DNA from: Pyruvatibacter sp.
Lineage (GTDB): Bacteria > Pseudomonadota > Alphaproteobacteria > CGMCC-115125
Assembly (NCBI RefSeq): GCF_040219635.1
Contig: NZ_JAVJSC010000004.1
Span: forward strand, 62,001-126,000
DNA: 64,000 nucleotides
Reading direction: 5' to 3'
Of this stretch, positions 1 through 8,034 are shown piece by piece. Position 1 is the first letter of the stretch. Each line of letters begins with the position of its first letter. The position numbers were made by a program, and so were the translations under genes. The notes beneath the pieces were generated by a model, which was not told where the DNA came from, ran no database searches, and saw only the letters and a program-made list of their open reading frames with translations.

Positions 1-289
1 GATGCCGCCTGAAGCCGAAGCGATGCTCAAGCCTGAGTTTGTGTCACCGGGCGTGATGGTTCTGGTGAGTGACGATGCGCCGACAGGTACAATCCTGTGT
101 GCAGGTGCCGGCGTATTTGCCGCAGCGCAGGTTGTGGAAGCGGATGGCGTTTTCGTTGGCCGCGACGGGCTGACGGCAGAGCAGGTTCTGGAGAACTGGG
201 ACAAGATCACTGATTTTTCAAATGCCAGGCCGTTCTTCATGGGTGGCGAGCAGACCGGCAAGTTCTTTGAAAAGGCGTCAGGCAAGTAA
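1..289 (+). CDS. SDR-family oxidoreductase, C-terminal fragment (cut by window edge)
   Basis: The frame is already open at the window start, so the ATG at 2 is probably an internal Met and only about 95 C-terminal residues are visible. The stretch PTGTILCAGAGVFA, followed by a tail containing NWDKITDF and a GGEQT motif, resembles the C-terminus of short-chain dehydrogenases of the peroxisomal multifunctional enzyme type 2 (3-hydroxyacyl-CoA dehydrogenase) group. The Rossmann nucleotide-binding motif and the catalytic Tyr/Lys lie outside the window. A 3-hydroxyacyl-CoA dehydrogenase role would suit the acyl-CoA genes downstream. Family call moderately sure; substrate unknown. Confidence 0.7.
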   Translation, partial: MPPEAEAMLKPEFVSPGVMVLVSDDAPTGTILCAGAGVFAAAQVVEADGVFVGRDGLTAEQVLENWDKITDFSNARPFFMGGEQTGKFFEKASGK

Positions 290-315
290 GCCTGGCGTTA
301 TCAGCCGCTACGACG

Positions 316-351
316 CAGCCGCAGGTGCCATCAGGCGCTTGCGGCTGTTTT
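316..351 (+). terminator. Probable intrinsic terminator after the SDR gene
   Basis: A perfect 8-bp inverted repeat (cagccgca at 316-323, tgcggctg at 340-347) is followed directly by TTTTCGTTT on the + strand. It lies 27 bp after the SDR stop codon and overlaps the end of the convergent kinase gene, which begins at 331. There is no T-run on the minus strand, so it should act mainly on + strand transcripts. Confidence 0.6.
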
Positions 352-2199
352 CGTTTCATGACCACTCTTGGTCACGCGCTCAATTTCAGCCCGAAGCACA
401 TCGGTATCTATGGGCTTGGACACATATCCGTCAAAGCCCTGGCTCAGATAGGCCTCGCGTTGGCCCGCCATGGCATTGGCAGTAATGGCCAGAACCGGGA
501 TCTGCGCCCGGTGGCCTGGCAGTTTGCGGATTTCAGCGGTGGCAGCCACGCCATCCATCACCGGCATTTGTACATCCATCAGCACCACGTCGAACGTGCC
601 ATAGGCCACAGCGTCAACAGCCTGCTGGCCGTTCTCGACGATTTCACAGGTGTAGCCGAAGCGATCAAGGAACGCGCGCATCAGCTTCTGGTTGATGGGG
701 TGGTCATCTGCCACCAGCACCCGCAGCATGGTATCCGATGCTGCCATCAAATCATCGGCAGTGAGTGGCAGAGGTGCTTCCTCAGGGGCTGGTGCAGCCT
801 CGAAGAACCGACAGGGGATTGTGACCGCAAATGTCGCACCCGCGCCCTCCGCGCTCCGTAGACTTATCGTCCCGCCCATCAGTTCCACAAACTCCCTGCA
901 GATGGTGAGGCCCAGACCGGAGCCGCCAAACCGGCGGGTGGTTGAGGCGTCTGCCTGGGTGAACTTGTCAAAGATGCGTTTGTGCGCTTCTTCCGGAATT
1001 CCAGGGCCGGTGTCCGTTACATCAAAGCGCAACATGCCATCTTCAGGTGCGCTGGCGGTGACCGCCACAGAACCGGTGGAAGTGAACTTCACGGCATTGC
1101 CGATCAGGTTTGACAGGAGCTGCTGCACCTTGCGGCTGTCAAGTTGCGCACGGGCGGGCACGTTGGTGTCAACCGTGACAGAGAACTCGAGCCCCTCGTC
1201 GCGCGCCCGCGGGCCCCACAGCGCTTCGAGGCCTTCAAGAATACGGCGCGGGCTTTCTTCGTCGGCGTCCAGCGACATACGGCCCGACTCGATGCGCGAC
1301 AGGTCGAGCGTATCGTTGAGCAATGCCAGCAGGCTGTCGCCGGAACTGACGATGGTCTGCGCATAGCTGTGCTGCTCCTCAGACAGATCACCGCGCAGCA
1401 GCATCTGGGCCATGCCCAGCATACCATTCATTGGTGTACGGATTTCATGGCTCATCATGGCCAGAAATTCGGTCTTGGCGCGGTTTGCCTGGTCCGCACG
1501 ACGCCGGTCGGCTTCGGCGGCCTGACGGGCTATTTCCAACTCGCCAATGAGTTCGTCCTTGTCGGCCTGCACTTCAAACACCGTTCGGTTCAGACGCAGA
1601 TTGGCCATGGTGTTTCGCGCAATCAGGATAACCAGCACAATGCACAAACCTGCCAGTGCCATGTCGGCGGGCGTTTGTGCGTAAACCGTCGGCACTACCA
1701 CTATGAGCGATGCAGGCACCATGCCGCTGGTGATCGCGATGCGCGGAATAGTACCGTTCTGGTTGGTGACAACCATCAATGAGCCGGCCCACGCAAGCAG
1801 CACGAGCATTGTGCAGACTGGATCGCCCGTACCGATTCCAAACAGCAGGCCGAACGACCAAACACACAGCGTGAAAAAAGATGCTGCCTGAAGCGTTGCG
1901 AGGCGGGTGGTCACATTGCGTGCCGAGGTGCGTTCGTAGGTCATACGCAGGCGAATGATGGCGAAAACGATCTCGGCCAGAAAGACACTGCTGACCCAGC
2001 CGATCGCTTGCGCATACAGGCCAACTGACGCAAACGCGAGCGCCAGCAGGGCCGCAAACAGGCCCGTACTGAGCAGATCGAGGCGGTGAACATCGAGATA
2101 ATTCTCGACGCCGGCAATCGCCTCGTCCAGTTCAGCGCGGGTGCGCGGCCGGCCCCACAGGACCCGGCGAATGTCGTGCCAGCGTTTCATGACGGGCAC
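331..2199 (-). CDS. Membrane hybrid sensor histidine kinase with C-terminal receiver domain
   Basis: A 622-residue hybrid kinase. Five or six hydrophobic segments lie between about residues 41 and 198, then a short coiled coil (205-240), a HisKA dimerisation domain with phospho-acceptor His251 in MMSHEIRTPMNGM, and a HATPase_c domain with an N-box (LLSNLIGNAVKFT), DTGPGIP and GGSGLGL. A receiver domain starts near 492 with its phospho-acceptor Asp542 in LMDVQMP. The membrane sensor region matches no ligand-binding domain I recognise, so the signal is unknown. There is no adjacent response regulator or histidine phosphotransferase, so phosphate must pass from Asp542 to an unlinked partner. It stands alone, convergent with the SDR gene. 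Confidence 0.88.
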   Translation of the reverse strand: MPVMKRWHDIRRVLWGRPRTRAELDEAIAGVENYLDVHRLDLLSTGLFAALLALAFASVGLYAQAIGWVSSVFLAEIVFAIIRLRMTYERTSARNVTTRLATLQAASFFTLCVWSFGLLFGIGTGDPVCTMLVLLAWAGSLMVVTNQNGTIPRIAITSGMVPASLIVVVPTVYAQTPADMALAGLCIVLVILIARNTMANLRLNRTVFEVQADKDELIGELEIARQAAEADRRRADQANRAKTEFLAMMSHEIRTPMNGMLGMAQMLLRGDLSEEQHSYAQTIVSSGDSLLALLNDTLDLSRIESGRMSLDADEESPRRILEGLEALWGPRARDEGLEFSVTVDTNVPARAQLDSRKVQQLLSNLIGNAVKFTSTGSVAVTASAPEDGMLRFDVTDTGPGIPEEAHKRIFDKFTQADASTTRRFGGSGLGLTICREFVELMGGTISLRSAEGAGATFAVTIPCRFFEAAPAPEEAPLPLTADDLMAASDTMLRVLVADDHPINQKLMRAFLDRFGYTCEIVENGQQAVDAVAYGTFDVVLMDVQMPVMDGVAATAEIRKLPGHRAQIPVLAITANAMAGQREAYLSQGFDGYVSKPIDTDVLRAEIERVTKSGHETKTAASA

Positions 2200-2240
2200 A
2201 GTGCGCCAAAACGGGTTAAAAATTGATGCGGCTACGGACG

Positions 2241-2273
2241 AAAAAAGCCGGGACGCAGACAGCGCCCCGGCTT
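2241..2273 (-). terminator. Rho-independent terminator of the acyl-CoA dehydrogenase operon
   Basis: Inverted repeat aagccggg (2245-2252) / cccggctt (2266-2273) with a 13-nt loop. On the minus strand it is followed by six T residues (2246-2241). It sits about 30 bp beyond the stop codon of the dehydrogenase gene at 2302 and ends that transcript before the kinase gene. Confidence 0.75.
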
Positions 2274-2301
2274 GATATCGTAAACGAAATGCTAAAGGGC
2301 C

Positions 2302-3510
2302 TTAAAGACCAAGTACAGCCTTGGCCATGATATTGCGCTGAATCTCATTGGAACCCGCATAGATCGAGGCTTTACGCAGGCTGAAATAGTAGGGAGCGAC
2401 AGGTGGCGAATAGTCCGGACCCACCACATGCTCGTTTTGCAGGGCAAATGTGTCCTTCACAAACGGCATGCTGTAATAGCCGATGCCTTCCAGTGCCAAC
2501 TCGGAAATAGCCTGCTGCAACTCAGTGCCGCGGCATTTGAGCATGGATGATTCAGGGCCCGGGTTCTGGCCGTTGGACATGGCCGAGAAAATGCGCAACT
2601 CGGTATATTCCATTGCGCGAACCTGAGTTTCGATGTCGTTGATCTTGGCCTTGAAATGCGGCTGATCGGCAAGCTGGCTTTCACCAACACTGGTATCACC
2701 TGCAATTTTACGCACCTTGCCAAGCGACCGCATGAGACCGGGCGCATAGGCGTTGCCGCGCTCGAACTCCAGCAGATATTTGGCGTAGGTCCAGCCTTTG
2801 TTTTCCTCACCTATCAGGTTTTCCTTGGGCACTTTCACGTCCTCGAAAAACACCTGATTGATTTCCTGCTTGCCTTCGGCGGGGCCATCCAGCGTCACCA
2901 GCGGCTCGACCTTGACGCCGGGGCTATGCATGTCGATCAGCAGGAACGAGATGCCGTCCTGGCGCTTTTCCATCTTCTTGGTGCGCACCAGGCAAAAAAT
3001 CATGTCGGCGTGCTGCGCCTGCGTCGTCCAGATTTTGGAGCCGTTGCACAGATAGTGATCGCCCTTGTCTTCGGCCTTCATTTGAAGCGAAGCCAGATCG
3101 GAACCTGATCCCGGCTCTGAATACCCCTGACACCACCACACATTGCTGGCCAGAATATCCGGCAGATACTTTTGTTTCTGCTCTTCAGAGCCAAACTTCA
3201 TGATGACCGGCGCCACCATGCGAATGCCGAACGGCACTGTCAGCGGCACACCAGCGGCTGACATTTCGCAGTCAAAAATATAATGCTGACTTGGCGTGAA
3301 GCCGGGGCCGCCATGTTCTTCGGGCCAGTGGGTTGCTGCCCAGCCCTTGGCGTGCAGGCGCTTTTGCCACGTAATATGATCTTCCTTGTCGAGATAGCCG
3401 TTCTTCGTGCGGGCCATCTTGCGGCGCAGATCGTCGGTGAAGGCTTCTGCGATGAATGCCCGCACTTCTTCCCGAAACGCATTGTCTTCGGCTGAAAAAC
3501 TGAGATCCAT
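2302..3510 (-). CDS. Acyl-CoA dehydrogenase, large-subunit type
   Basis: A 402-residue FAD enzyme expected to introduce a trans-2 double bond into an acyl-CoA. It shows the flavin and substrate motif GYSEPGSGSDLAS, an NGSKIWTTQAQHAD strand, and the C-terminal AGSNEIQRNIMAKAVLGL. The start at 3510 (MDLSFSAEDNAF) is preceded by GGGAG and clears the upstream gene; an in-frame ATG at 3591 would overlap that gene. It closely resembles the pimeloyl-CoA dehydrogenase large-subunit-like protein at 8035. Like that protein it has LEGIGYYSM where most homotetrameric members carry a QxxGGxG motif, which suggests that it needs a small-subunit partner. None is adjacent. It is last in a run with two ABM-fold genes and a crotonase. 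Confidence 0.88.
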   Translation of the reverse strand: MDLSFSAEDNAFREEVRAFIAEAFTDDLRRKMARTKNGYLDKEDHITWQKRLHAKGWAATHWPEEHGGPGFTPSQHYIFDCEMSAAGVPLTVPFGIRMVAPVIMKFGSEEQKQKYLPDILASNVWWCQGYSEPGSGSDLASLQMKAEDKGDHYLCNGSKIWTTQAQHADMIFCLVRTKKMEKRQDGISFLLIDMHSPGVKVEPLVTLDGPAEGKQEINQVFFEDVKVPKENLIGEENKGWTYAKYLLEFERGNAYAPGLMRSLGKVRKIAGDTSVGESQLADQPHFKAKINDIETQVRAMEYTELRIFSAMSNGQNPGPESSMLKCRGTELQQAISELALEGIGYYSMPFVKDTFALQNEHVVGPDYSPPVAPYYFSLRKASIYAGSNEIQRNIMAKAVLGL

Positions 3511-3535
3511 GTGTGGCTCCCGATCCGTGTGCTGA

Positions 3536-3853
3536 TTAACTGATGAAGTTGAAAAACTGTGAGTCCGGCGTGCCCGCAACGAGGGGTGCAAGTTTTGGCA
3601 GTCCCGCTTTCATGTGAGGCTCCTCGCGGTGCTTATCGAGCGCCGCCTGGTCCGCCCACTGCTCCATGACGACATAGGTTGCTGCCGTTTTGCCATCCTG
3701 CGATCGGGCCTTGTACAAGTCGTACATATTGCAGCCGGGCTCCCTGGCAAGTACGTGCGCGCGCATTGCCATGAAAACCTCTTCAAAGTCTTTTTCTTTT
3801 CCCGGCTGAACGGGGATGCGGACAATGCCGCCAACAATCGCGTTACCTGACAT
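3536..3853 (-). CDS. Antibiotic biosynthesis monooxygenase (ABM)-fold protein, copy 1
   Basis: A 105-residue dimeric ferredoxin-like-fold protein of the ABM/YgiN type. Visible family features are the N-terminal strand GGIVRIPVQPGKEKDFEEVF, the EPGCNMYDLYKA strand, and a MEQWADQAALDKHREEPHMK helix carrying the conserved His. Members oxidise quinols or polyketides without a cofactor, or act as small stress proteins; the substrate cannot be told from sequence. It lies between the acyl-CoA dehydrogenase (25-bp gap) and a second ABM gene (27-bp gap) of similar layout, so the two look like a tandem duplication that has diverged. Confidence 0.8.
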   Translation of the reverse strand: MSGNAIVGGIVRIPVQPGKEKDFEEVFMAMRAHVLAREPGCNMYDLYKARSQDGKTAATYVVMEQWADQAALDKHREEPHMKAGLPKLAPLVAGTPDSQFFNFIS

Positions 3854-3880
3854 GGGCTTTACCCTTGAAACGGCGGCGCC

Positions 3881-4177
3881 TCACTCAACGGGGTCGAGAT
3901 AGTCGAGCACTGGCGCACCACCCAGAACAGCGCCCAGCTTTGGTCCTGCTGCCTTGAAGTGTGCAGATTCGCCATGCGCCTTAAGCGCGTCTGCATCCTG
4001 GTAGCGTTCCATGATGACGTAGGTGGAGGCGTCTGCCTTCGAGCGATACACGTCATACATTTCGCAGCCTTTTTCATTGGCCAGCACCTGCGCGCGCAGA
4101 TCCTTGAAGACGGCTTCAAACTCGGCTTCCTTGCCGGCCTGAATGATGAGGGTAGCGACGATGCCAACTGCGGCCAT
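3881..4177 (-). CDS. Antibiotic biosynthesis monooxygenase (ABM)-fold protein, copy 2
   Basis: A 98-residue ABM-fold protein, paralogous to its neighbour at 3536. It has the same order of elements: an IVATLIIQAGKEAEFEAVF strand and helix, NEKGCEMYDVYRSK, then MERYQDADALKAHGESAHFK with the family His. The aligned core is clearly related but not identical, so this is an old duplication. A putative quinol monooxygenase or small redox-stress role is possible. It is co-directional with the crotonase upstream, with a gap of about 96 bp, and with the other ABM gene downstream; one transcript is likely. Confidence 0.8.
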   Translation of the reverse strand: MAAVGIVATLIIQAGKEAEFEAVFKDLRAQVLANEKGCEMYDVYRSKADASTYVIMERYQDADALKAHGESAHFKAAGPKLGAVLGGAPVLDYLDPVE

Positions 4178-4273
4178 GATAGTTCTCCCGTTTATGTTTT
4201 TCTGATTGTCAAAAATGCAATTCGTTGCGGACTTTATGGGGTTGCGGCCCGTTGGGCAATTACCTGTGCGGGC

Positions 4274-5077
4274 TTAACGGCCCTTATAGGTGGGCGTCCG
4301 CTTTTCAATGAAGGCAGACACCGCCTCCGCGTGGTCTTCCGTATGATGGGCCAGCGCCTGCATATTGGCTGACATGTCCATGATCTGGTCGAACGTTGTG
4401 GTCATGCCCTGGCGCATCAGGCGCTTGGTCATGCGCAACACGTGAGGCGGCTGACCTGCCATTTTGTCGGCCAGCGCGCGGGCCTCTGCCATCAACGTAT
4501 CGTGCGGCACAACGCGGCTGACGAGGCCCCACTGGCAGGCCGTTTCAGCGTCAATCACGTCGCCGGTGAAAAACAATTCGGCAGCGCGTGCTGTTCCGAT
4601 AACGCGTGGCAGCAGCCATGATCCGCCATCGCCGGGCACAAGACCGATCTTGAGAAAGGTCGCGCCGAAAATGGCTTTGTCGGAGGCAATGCGGGTGTCT
4701 GCAAGGCACGCCACATCATTGCCAAGGCCAATGGCCGGTCCGTTGACGGCGGCGATCATCGGCACTTCCAGCGACCACAACGACTTCACGATGCGGTGAA
4801 TGCCGGTGTAATAGCCGCGTGCAATATCCACGCCCGGCCCGCCAAAGCTGCCGGCTTTCTGATTCATGGCCTTGATGTTGCCGCCCGCTGAAAACGCCTT
4901 GCCTGCGCCGGTCAGAATGACCGCGCGAATATCAATATTTGCGTTGATCTGCTCTGCAGCGGCGGCAAAGGCCGGGCCGTCTTCCGGCTCGCCCAGCGCA
5001 TTGCGCGCATCGGGACGGTTGATGGTGAGAGTTGCGACGTGGCCATCAATTTCAAGCAGCAGCGGATCGGCAGACAT
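4274..5077 (-). CDS. Enoyl-CoA hydratase/isomerase (crotonase) family protein
   Basis: A 267-residue crotonase-fold enzyme. The oxyanion-hole loops are visible: AGKAFSAGGNIKAM, and NGPAIGLGNDVACLADTRIA. Where classical enoyl-CoA hydratase has two catalytic Glu (in GGGCEL and PEVKLG), this protein has Asp in GLGNDV and Phe in TFLKIGLVPGDGG. Simple hydration of a 2-enoyl-CoA is therefore uncertain, and isomerase, hydrolase or another crotonase chemistry is possible. The start at 5077 (MSADPLLLEIDGH, preceded by AAGGAA) is preferred to the longer frame reaching 5221, whose extra N-terminus is not crotonase-like. It probably heads the ABM/acyl-CoA dehydrogenase run and is divergent from the kinase at 5229. 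Confidence 0.85.
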   Translation of the reverse strand: MSADPLLLEIDGHVATLTINRPDARNALGEPEDGPAFAAAAEQINANIDIRAVILTGAGKAFSAGGNIKAMNQKAGSFGGPGVDIARGYYTGIHRIVKSLWSLEVPMIAAVNGPAIGLGNDVACLADTRIASDKAIFGATFLKIGLVPGDGGSWLLPRVIGTARAAELFFTGDVIDAETACQWGLVSRVVPHDTLMAEARALADKMAGQPPHVLRMTKRLMRQGMTTTFDQIMDMSANMQALAHHTEDHAEAVSAFIEKRTPTYKGR

Positions 5078-5228
5078 TGCTTTACGTTCCTTAACTATTG
5101 GCGGGCCGGTGGGGATTGAAAAACATGACCCGCCTGCCCGTTGGACGAAGCGGTTGTTAACACATTTTGGGCCATGCTGTTCAACGTGCTGTGGACACCG
5201 CGCCTGCAGCATTGTTTGCACATATGCG

Positions 5229-6647
5229 ATGGAGCCCGCACCCGTGATCCCGCCTGCAGATATATCATGCCGCCAGGCTGAGCGTTCTCAACTGGGCTAC
5301 TTCGTCCAGAATATGTCGCCGACAGCCTATATGGTGCCGATGCTGATGTGCGGTGTGGCGGGCATTTTGATGTTCTGGGCACCCCCCTGGGCTGCTCTGG
5401 TCTGGGCGCTGGCGGCGGTAAGCAGCTACCTGGCCTTCTATTTTACGTGCAAACGCTTCAACCCGGCCAAGGCGACACAAACGCAGTTTGACCAGTGGGC
5501 GCGGCGTGTGGCCGTGCTCAACACCATTTCAGAAGCCGTTTGGGCCTCGATGGTTATCTGGTTCTGGGTGCCGGGAGATGTGTTGAACAATGCATTCTTG
5601 CTGGGTGTTATGGCGGCGCATCTGGCGATGGCGATCGGGCATTCATCCATTTATCTGCCCCTGCTCTATTCGTCGCTGTTCGTGCCCGCAGCCGCTCTGG
5701 TCTTGCGTCCGCTTTCAACCGGCGACCCGATGCTGATGTCCGTCGGCGCTGTGGCCGCGCTGTATACGTACTTTTTGCTGATGATGGGCAAAGGCATCAA
5801 CCGCACGTCAACGGCCATGCTGGCACTGCGCGATGAAAAAGACGCGCTTATCCACAAGCTGGAGACAGAAAAGGTTGTTGCCGAGGAAGAACGCTCCAGG
5901 GCCGAGGAAGCAAGCCAGACCAAGTCTGCCTTTCTCGCCAGCATCAGTCATGAGCTACGTACGCCTCTCAACGCCATCATTGGCTTTTCAGATGTCATGC
6001 GGGCTGAAACATTCGGCGCGCTTGGTCATGACAACTACAAGCAGTATGCGGATGATATTCATGGCAGTGGCCGTCATCTGCTGTCGCTGATTGACGACAT
6101 TCTTGATCTGGCCCGCATCGAGGCGGGGCGCCTTGAGCTTGACGAAGAGCCTGTTGACCTTGGCGAGATCGCCCAGGAATGCCTGCGCATGATCGAGATT
6201 TCAGCCACCAATCGCGGCATCAAGCTGCGGGCGGATATGCCAAAGCACGCGCCGCGTATTCTGGCGGACAACCGGGCGGTGCGGCAGTTGTGGCTCAACC
6301 TTGCGTCCAACGCGCTCAAGTTCACTGATACAGGCGGGCAGATCACCCTGTTTGCCAATATCACTGAAACCGGAACCATCCGGTTCGGTGTGGATGATAC
6401 CGGCTGCGGCATGGATGCGGATGAACTGGCGAAGGTCATGGATGCCTTCACCCAGGGCAACTCGCGGTCGCGCACCGGCGAACGGGGCACCGGCCTTGGG
6501 CTGGCCATCGTCAGCGGGCTTGTACAGGCCCATGGGGGCGAAATCACGCTTGAAAGCGCCGTTGGCAGAGGGACGCGGGCTACCGTCACCCTGCCCCGTG
6601 CGCGGCTGATCATCAATGAACTGGCACCGTTGCGGACTATTGCCTGA
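5229..6647 (+). CDS. PleC/DivJ-type membrane sensor histidine kinase
   Basis: A 472-residue kinase. Hydrophobic segments between about residues 34 and 188 form a membrane sensor with no recognised ligand fold. A coiled coil (about 200-230) leads to HisKA with His241 in SISHELRTPLNAIIGFSDVM, then HATPase_c with DDTGCGMDADE and GTGLGLAI. The kinase core, including the GALG..Y..YADDI and DDILDLARIEAGR segments, resembles the PleC/DivJ cell-cycle kinases. It has no receiver domain and no adjacent regulator. The ATG at 5229 was chosen because the frame upstream (from 4866) runs antisense through the crotonase gene. Target regulator unknown. Confidence 0.85.
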   Translation: MEPAPVIPPADISCRQAERSQLGYFVQNMSPTAYMVPMLMCGVAGILMFWAPPWAALVWALAAVSSYLAFYFTCKRFNPAKATQTQFDQWARRVAVLNTISEAVWASMVIWFWVPGDVLNNAFLLGVMAAHLAMAIGHSSIYLPLLYSSLFVPAAALVLRPLSTGDPMLMSVGAVAALYTYFLLMMGKGINRTSTAMLALRDEKDALIHKLETEKVVAEEERSRAEEASQTKSAFLASISHELRTPLNAIIGFSDVMRAETFGALGHDNYKQYADDIHGSGRHLLSLIDDILDLARIEAGRLELDEEPVDLGEIAQECLRMIEISATNRGIKLRADMPKHAPRILADNRAVRQLWLNLASNALKFTDTGGQITLFANITETGTIRFGVDDTGCGMDADELAKVMDAFTQGNSRSRTGERGTGLGLAIVSGLVQAHGGEITLESAVGRGTRATVTLPRARLIINELAPLRTIA

Positions 6648-6678
6648 TCCGGTGAAGGCCGCCAGATGCACAACAAAA

Positions 6679-6708
6679 AACGGCCGCTCCGACTTAGGAG
6701 CGGCCGTT
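6679..6708. terminator. Bidirectional terminator between convergent genes
   Basis: A perfect 12-bp stem (aacggccgctcc at 6679-6690, ggagcggccgtt at 6697-6708) with a 6-nt loop. The minus strand runs straight into six T residues (6680-6675); the + strand continues into a T-rich tail. It lies between the kinase ending at 6647 and the dehydrogenase ending at 6750 and should serve both. Confidence 0.8.
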
Positions 6709-6740
6709 CTTGTGTTTGGTCTGCCTTGTGTTTGGTCTGC
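6709..6740. repeat. Perfect 16-bp tandem duplication
   Basis: The 16-bp unit cttgtgtttggtctgc occurs twice without a gap (6709-6724 and 6725-6740), directly beside the bidirectional terminator. The identical copies suggest a recent slippage or duplication event. The duplication lengthens the T/G-rich tail on the + strand. Confidence 0.85.
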
Positions 6741-6749
6741 TGTACGCCG

Positions 6750-7877
6750 TTAGGCAGCGTCGGCGTAGCGCTTGAGGTGATAATCGACGTTGCCAAGCTG
6801 GGTGTCGATCATGGTCAGGCGCTTGAAGTAATGGCCGACACGCAGTTCATCGGTCATGCCCATGCCGCCGTGTAGCTGCACAGCCTGCTGGCCGACAAAG
6901 CGCCCGGCTTTACCGATCTGCACTTTGGCGGCAGACGCAGCCTTCTTTCGCTCAACATCGTCTTCGTCGAGTTTCAGGTTCACCATGTAGCTGATGGAAA
7001 CTGACTGCTCATGATTCATGAACATGTCCACCATGCGGTGCTGCAGCACCTGGAACTTGCCGATGGGCACACCAAACTGCTTGCGGGTCTTGCAGTACTC
7101 AACAGTGTCGTCCACCAGCATCTTCATGCAGCCACAGGCTTCTGCTGCCAGCGCGCCAATGCTTTCGTCGCTGATCTGCTCAACGAGAGCGAGGCCGTTA
7201 TCAACCTCACCGATCACGGCGTCCGCGCCGACCTTCACATTCTCGAAGGAGATTTCAGAGGCGCGTGCGCCATCCACCGTCGGATAGTCGCGGGTGGAGA
7301 CGCCGGCCGCTGACTTGTCGACGATGAACACCGTCACGCCCTTGGCATCGCGCTGACCGCCGGAGGTGCGGGCCGTCACAATCAGCTTGTCGGCCCATGG
7401 CGCGCCAAGCACCACGGCCTTGTTGCCGTTGATGACATAGCCGTCGCCGTCCTTTTTGGCGGTGGTCACAAGGTCGGCCAGGTTGTAGCGGCCCTGCGGC
7501 TCGGCATAGGCGAATGCCCACACGGTTTCGCCACCGATGATGCCGGGCACATGCTCTTCAATCTGGGCGGGCGTGCCGCGACGCAGGAAGCCACCTGCCT
7601 GCACCACTGTCGGGATGAACGGCTCAACCACAAGGCCCTTGCCGAACTCTTCCATCAGCACCATCACGTCGATGGGGCCGCCGCCAAGGCCGCCCTGCTC
7701 TTCGGAGAAAGGCGCTGCAAGCAGGCCAAGCTCAGCCATCTGCTGCCAGTTGTCGCGGCTCCAGCCTTCGTCGCTGGCGACGATTTTCTGGCGGGTGTCA
7801 AAGTCGTATTTGTCCTGAACGAACCGCTCCACGGAGTTGCGCAGCAGGGTTTGCTCTTCGGAGAAGGAAAAATCCAT
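6750..7877 (-). CDS. Acyl-CoA dehydrogenase, small-subunit type (pimeloyl-CoA dehydrogenase small subunit-like)
   Basis: A 375-residue acyl-CoA dehydrogenase. The N-terminus MDFSFSEEQTLLRNSVERF, the segment GLLAAPFSEEQGGLGGG and the motif VQLHGGMGMTDELRVGHYF resemble the small subunit of pimeloyl-CoA dehydrogenase (PimD) of Rhodopseudomonas. The usual TEPxxGSD flavin motif is altered to YAEPQGRYNLADL and the C-terminal NEIQRN motif is absent, as expected for the beta subunit of an alpha2beta2 dehydrogenase. Its likely alpha partner is the gene immediately upstream at 8035. The start at 7877 replaces a longer in-frame ATG at 7943 whose extra residues are not family-like. Substrate class (dicarboxylyl or branched acyl-CoA) is inferred only. 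Confidence 0.83.
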   Translation of the reverse strand: MDFSFSEEQTLLRNSVERFVQDKYDFDTRQKIVASDEGWSRDNWQQMAELGLLAAPFSEEQGGLGGGPIDVMVLMEEFGKGLVVEPFIPTVVQAGGFLRRGTPAQIEEHVPGIIGGETVWAFAYAEPQGRYNLADLVTTAKKDGDGYVINGNKAVVLGAPWADKLIVTARTSGGQRDAKGVTVFIVDKSAAGVSTRDYPTVDGARASEISFENVKVGADAVIGEVDNGLALVEQISDESIGALAAEACGCMKMLVDDTVEYCKTRKQFGVPIGKFQVLQHRMVDMFMNHEQSVSISYMVNLKLDEDDVERKKAASAAKVQIGKAGRFVGQQAVQLHGGMGMTDELRVGHYFKRLTMIDTQLGNVDYHLKRYADAA

Positions 7878-8034
7878 CGCTTCGGCGTCCTTCCTGTTTA
7901 CAGGTGTTTTAAGCGGGCTGCTTTGTGCAGCCTCATGATCCAAATGAAAAAGCGTTTTTCTGTGTCCGGCGTTGGACGCGGCCAGACATTTAGCCCAGCC
8001 GCGCCCTTAAGCCAAACAGCGTTCACCCACGTGA

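Noticed and set aside
692..1366. 224-codon + strand open frame inside the hybrid kinase
   Set aside because: Antisense to a clear kinase gene; Ser/Arg/Pro-rich translation without domains.
5080..5160. Single TTAAC half-sites between the crotonase and kinase genes
   Set aside because: Half-sites lack a TTAA partner at 7-bp spacing, so they are not CtrA boxes.
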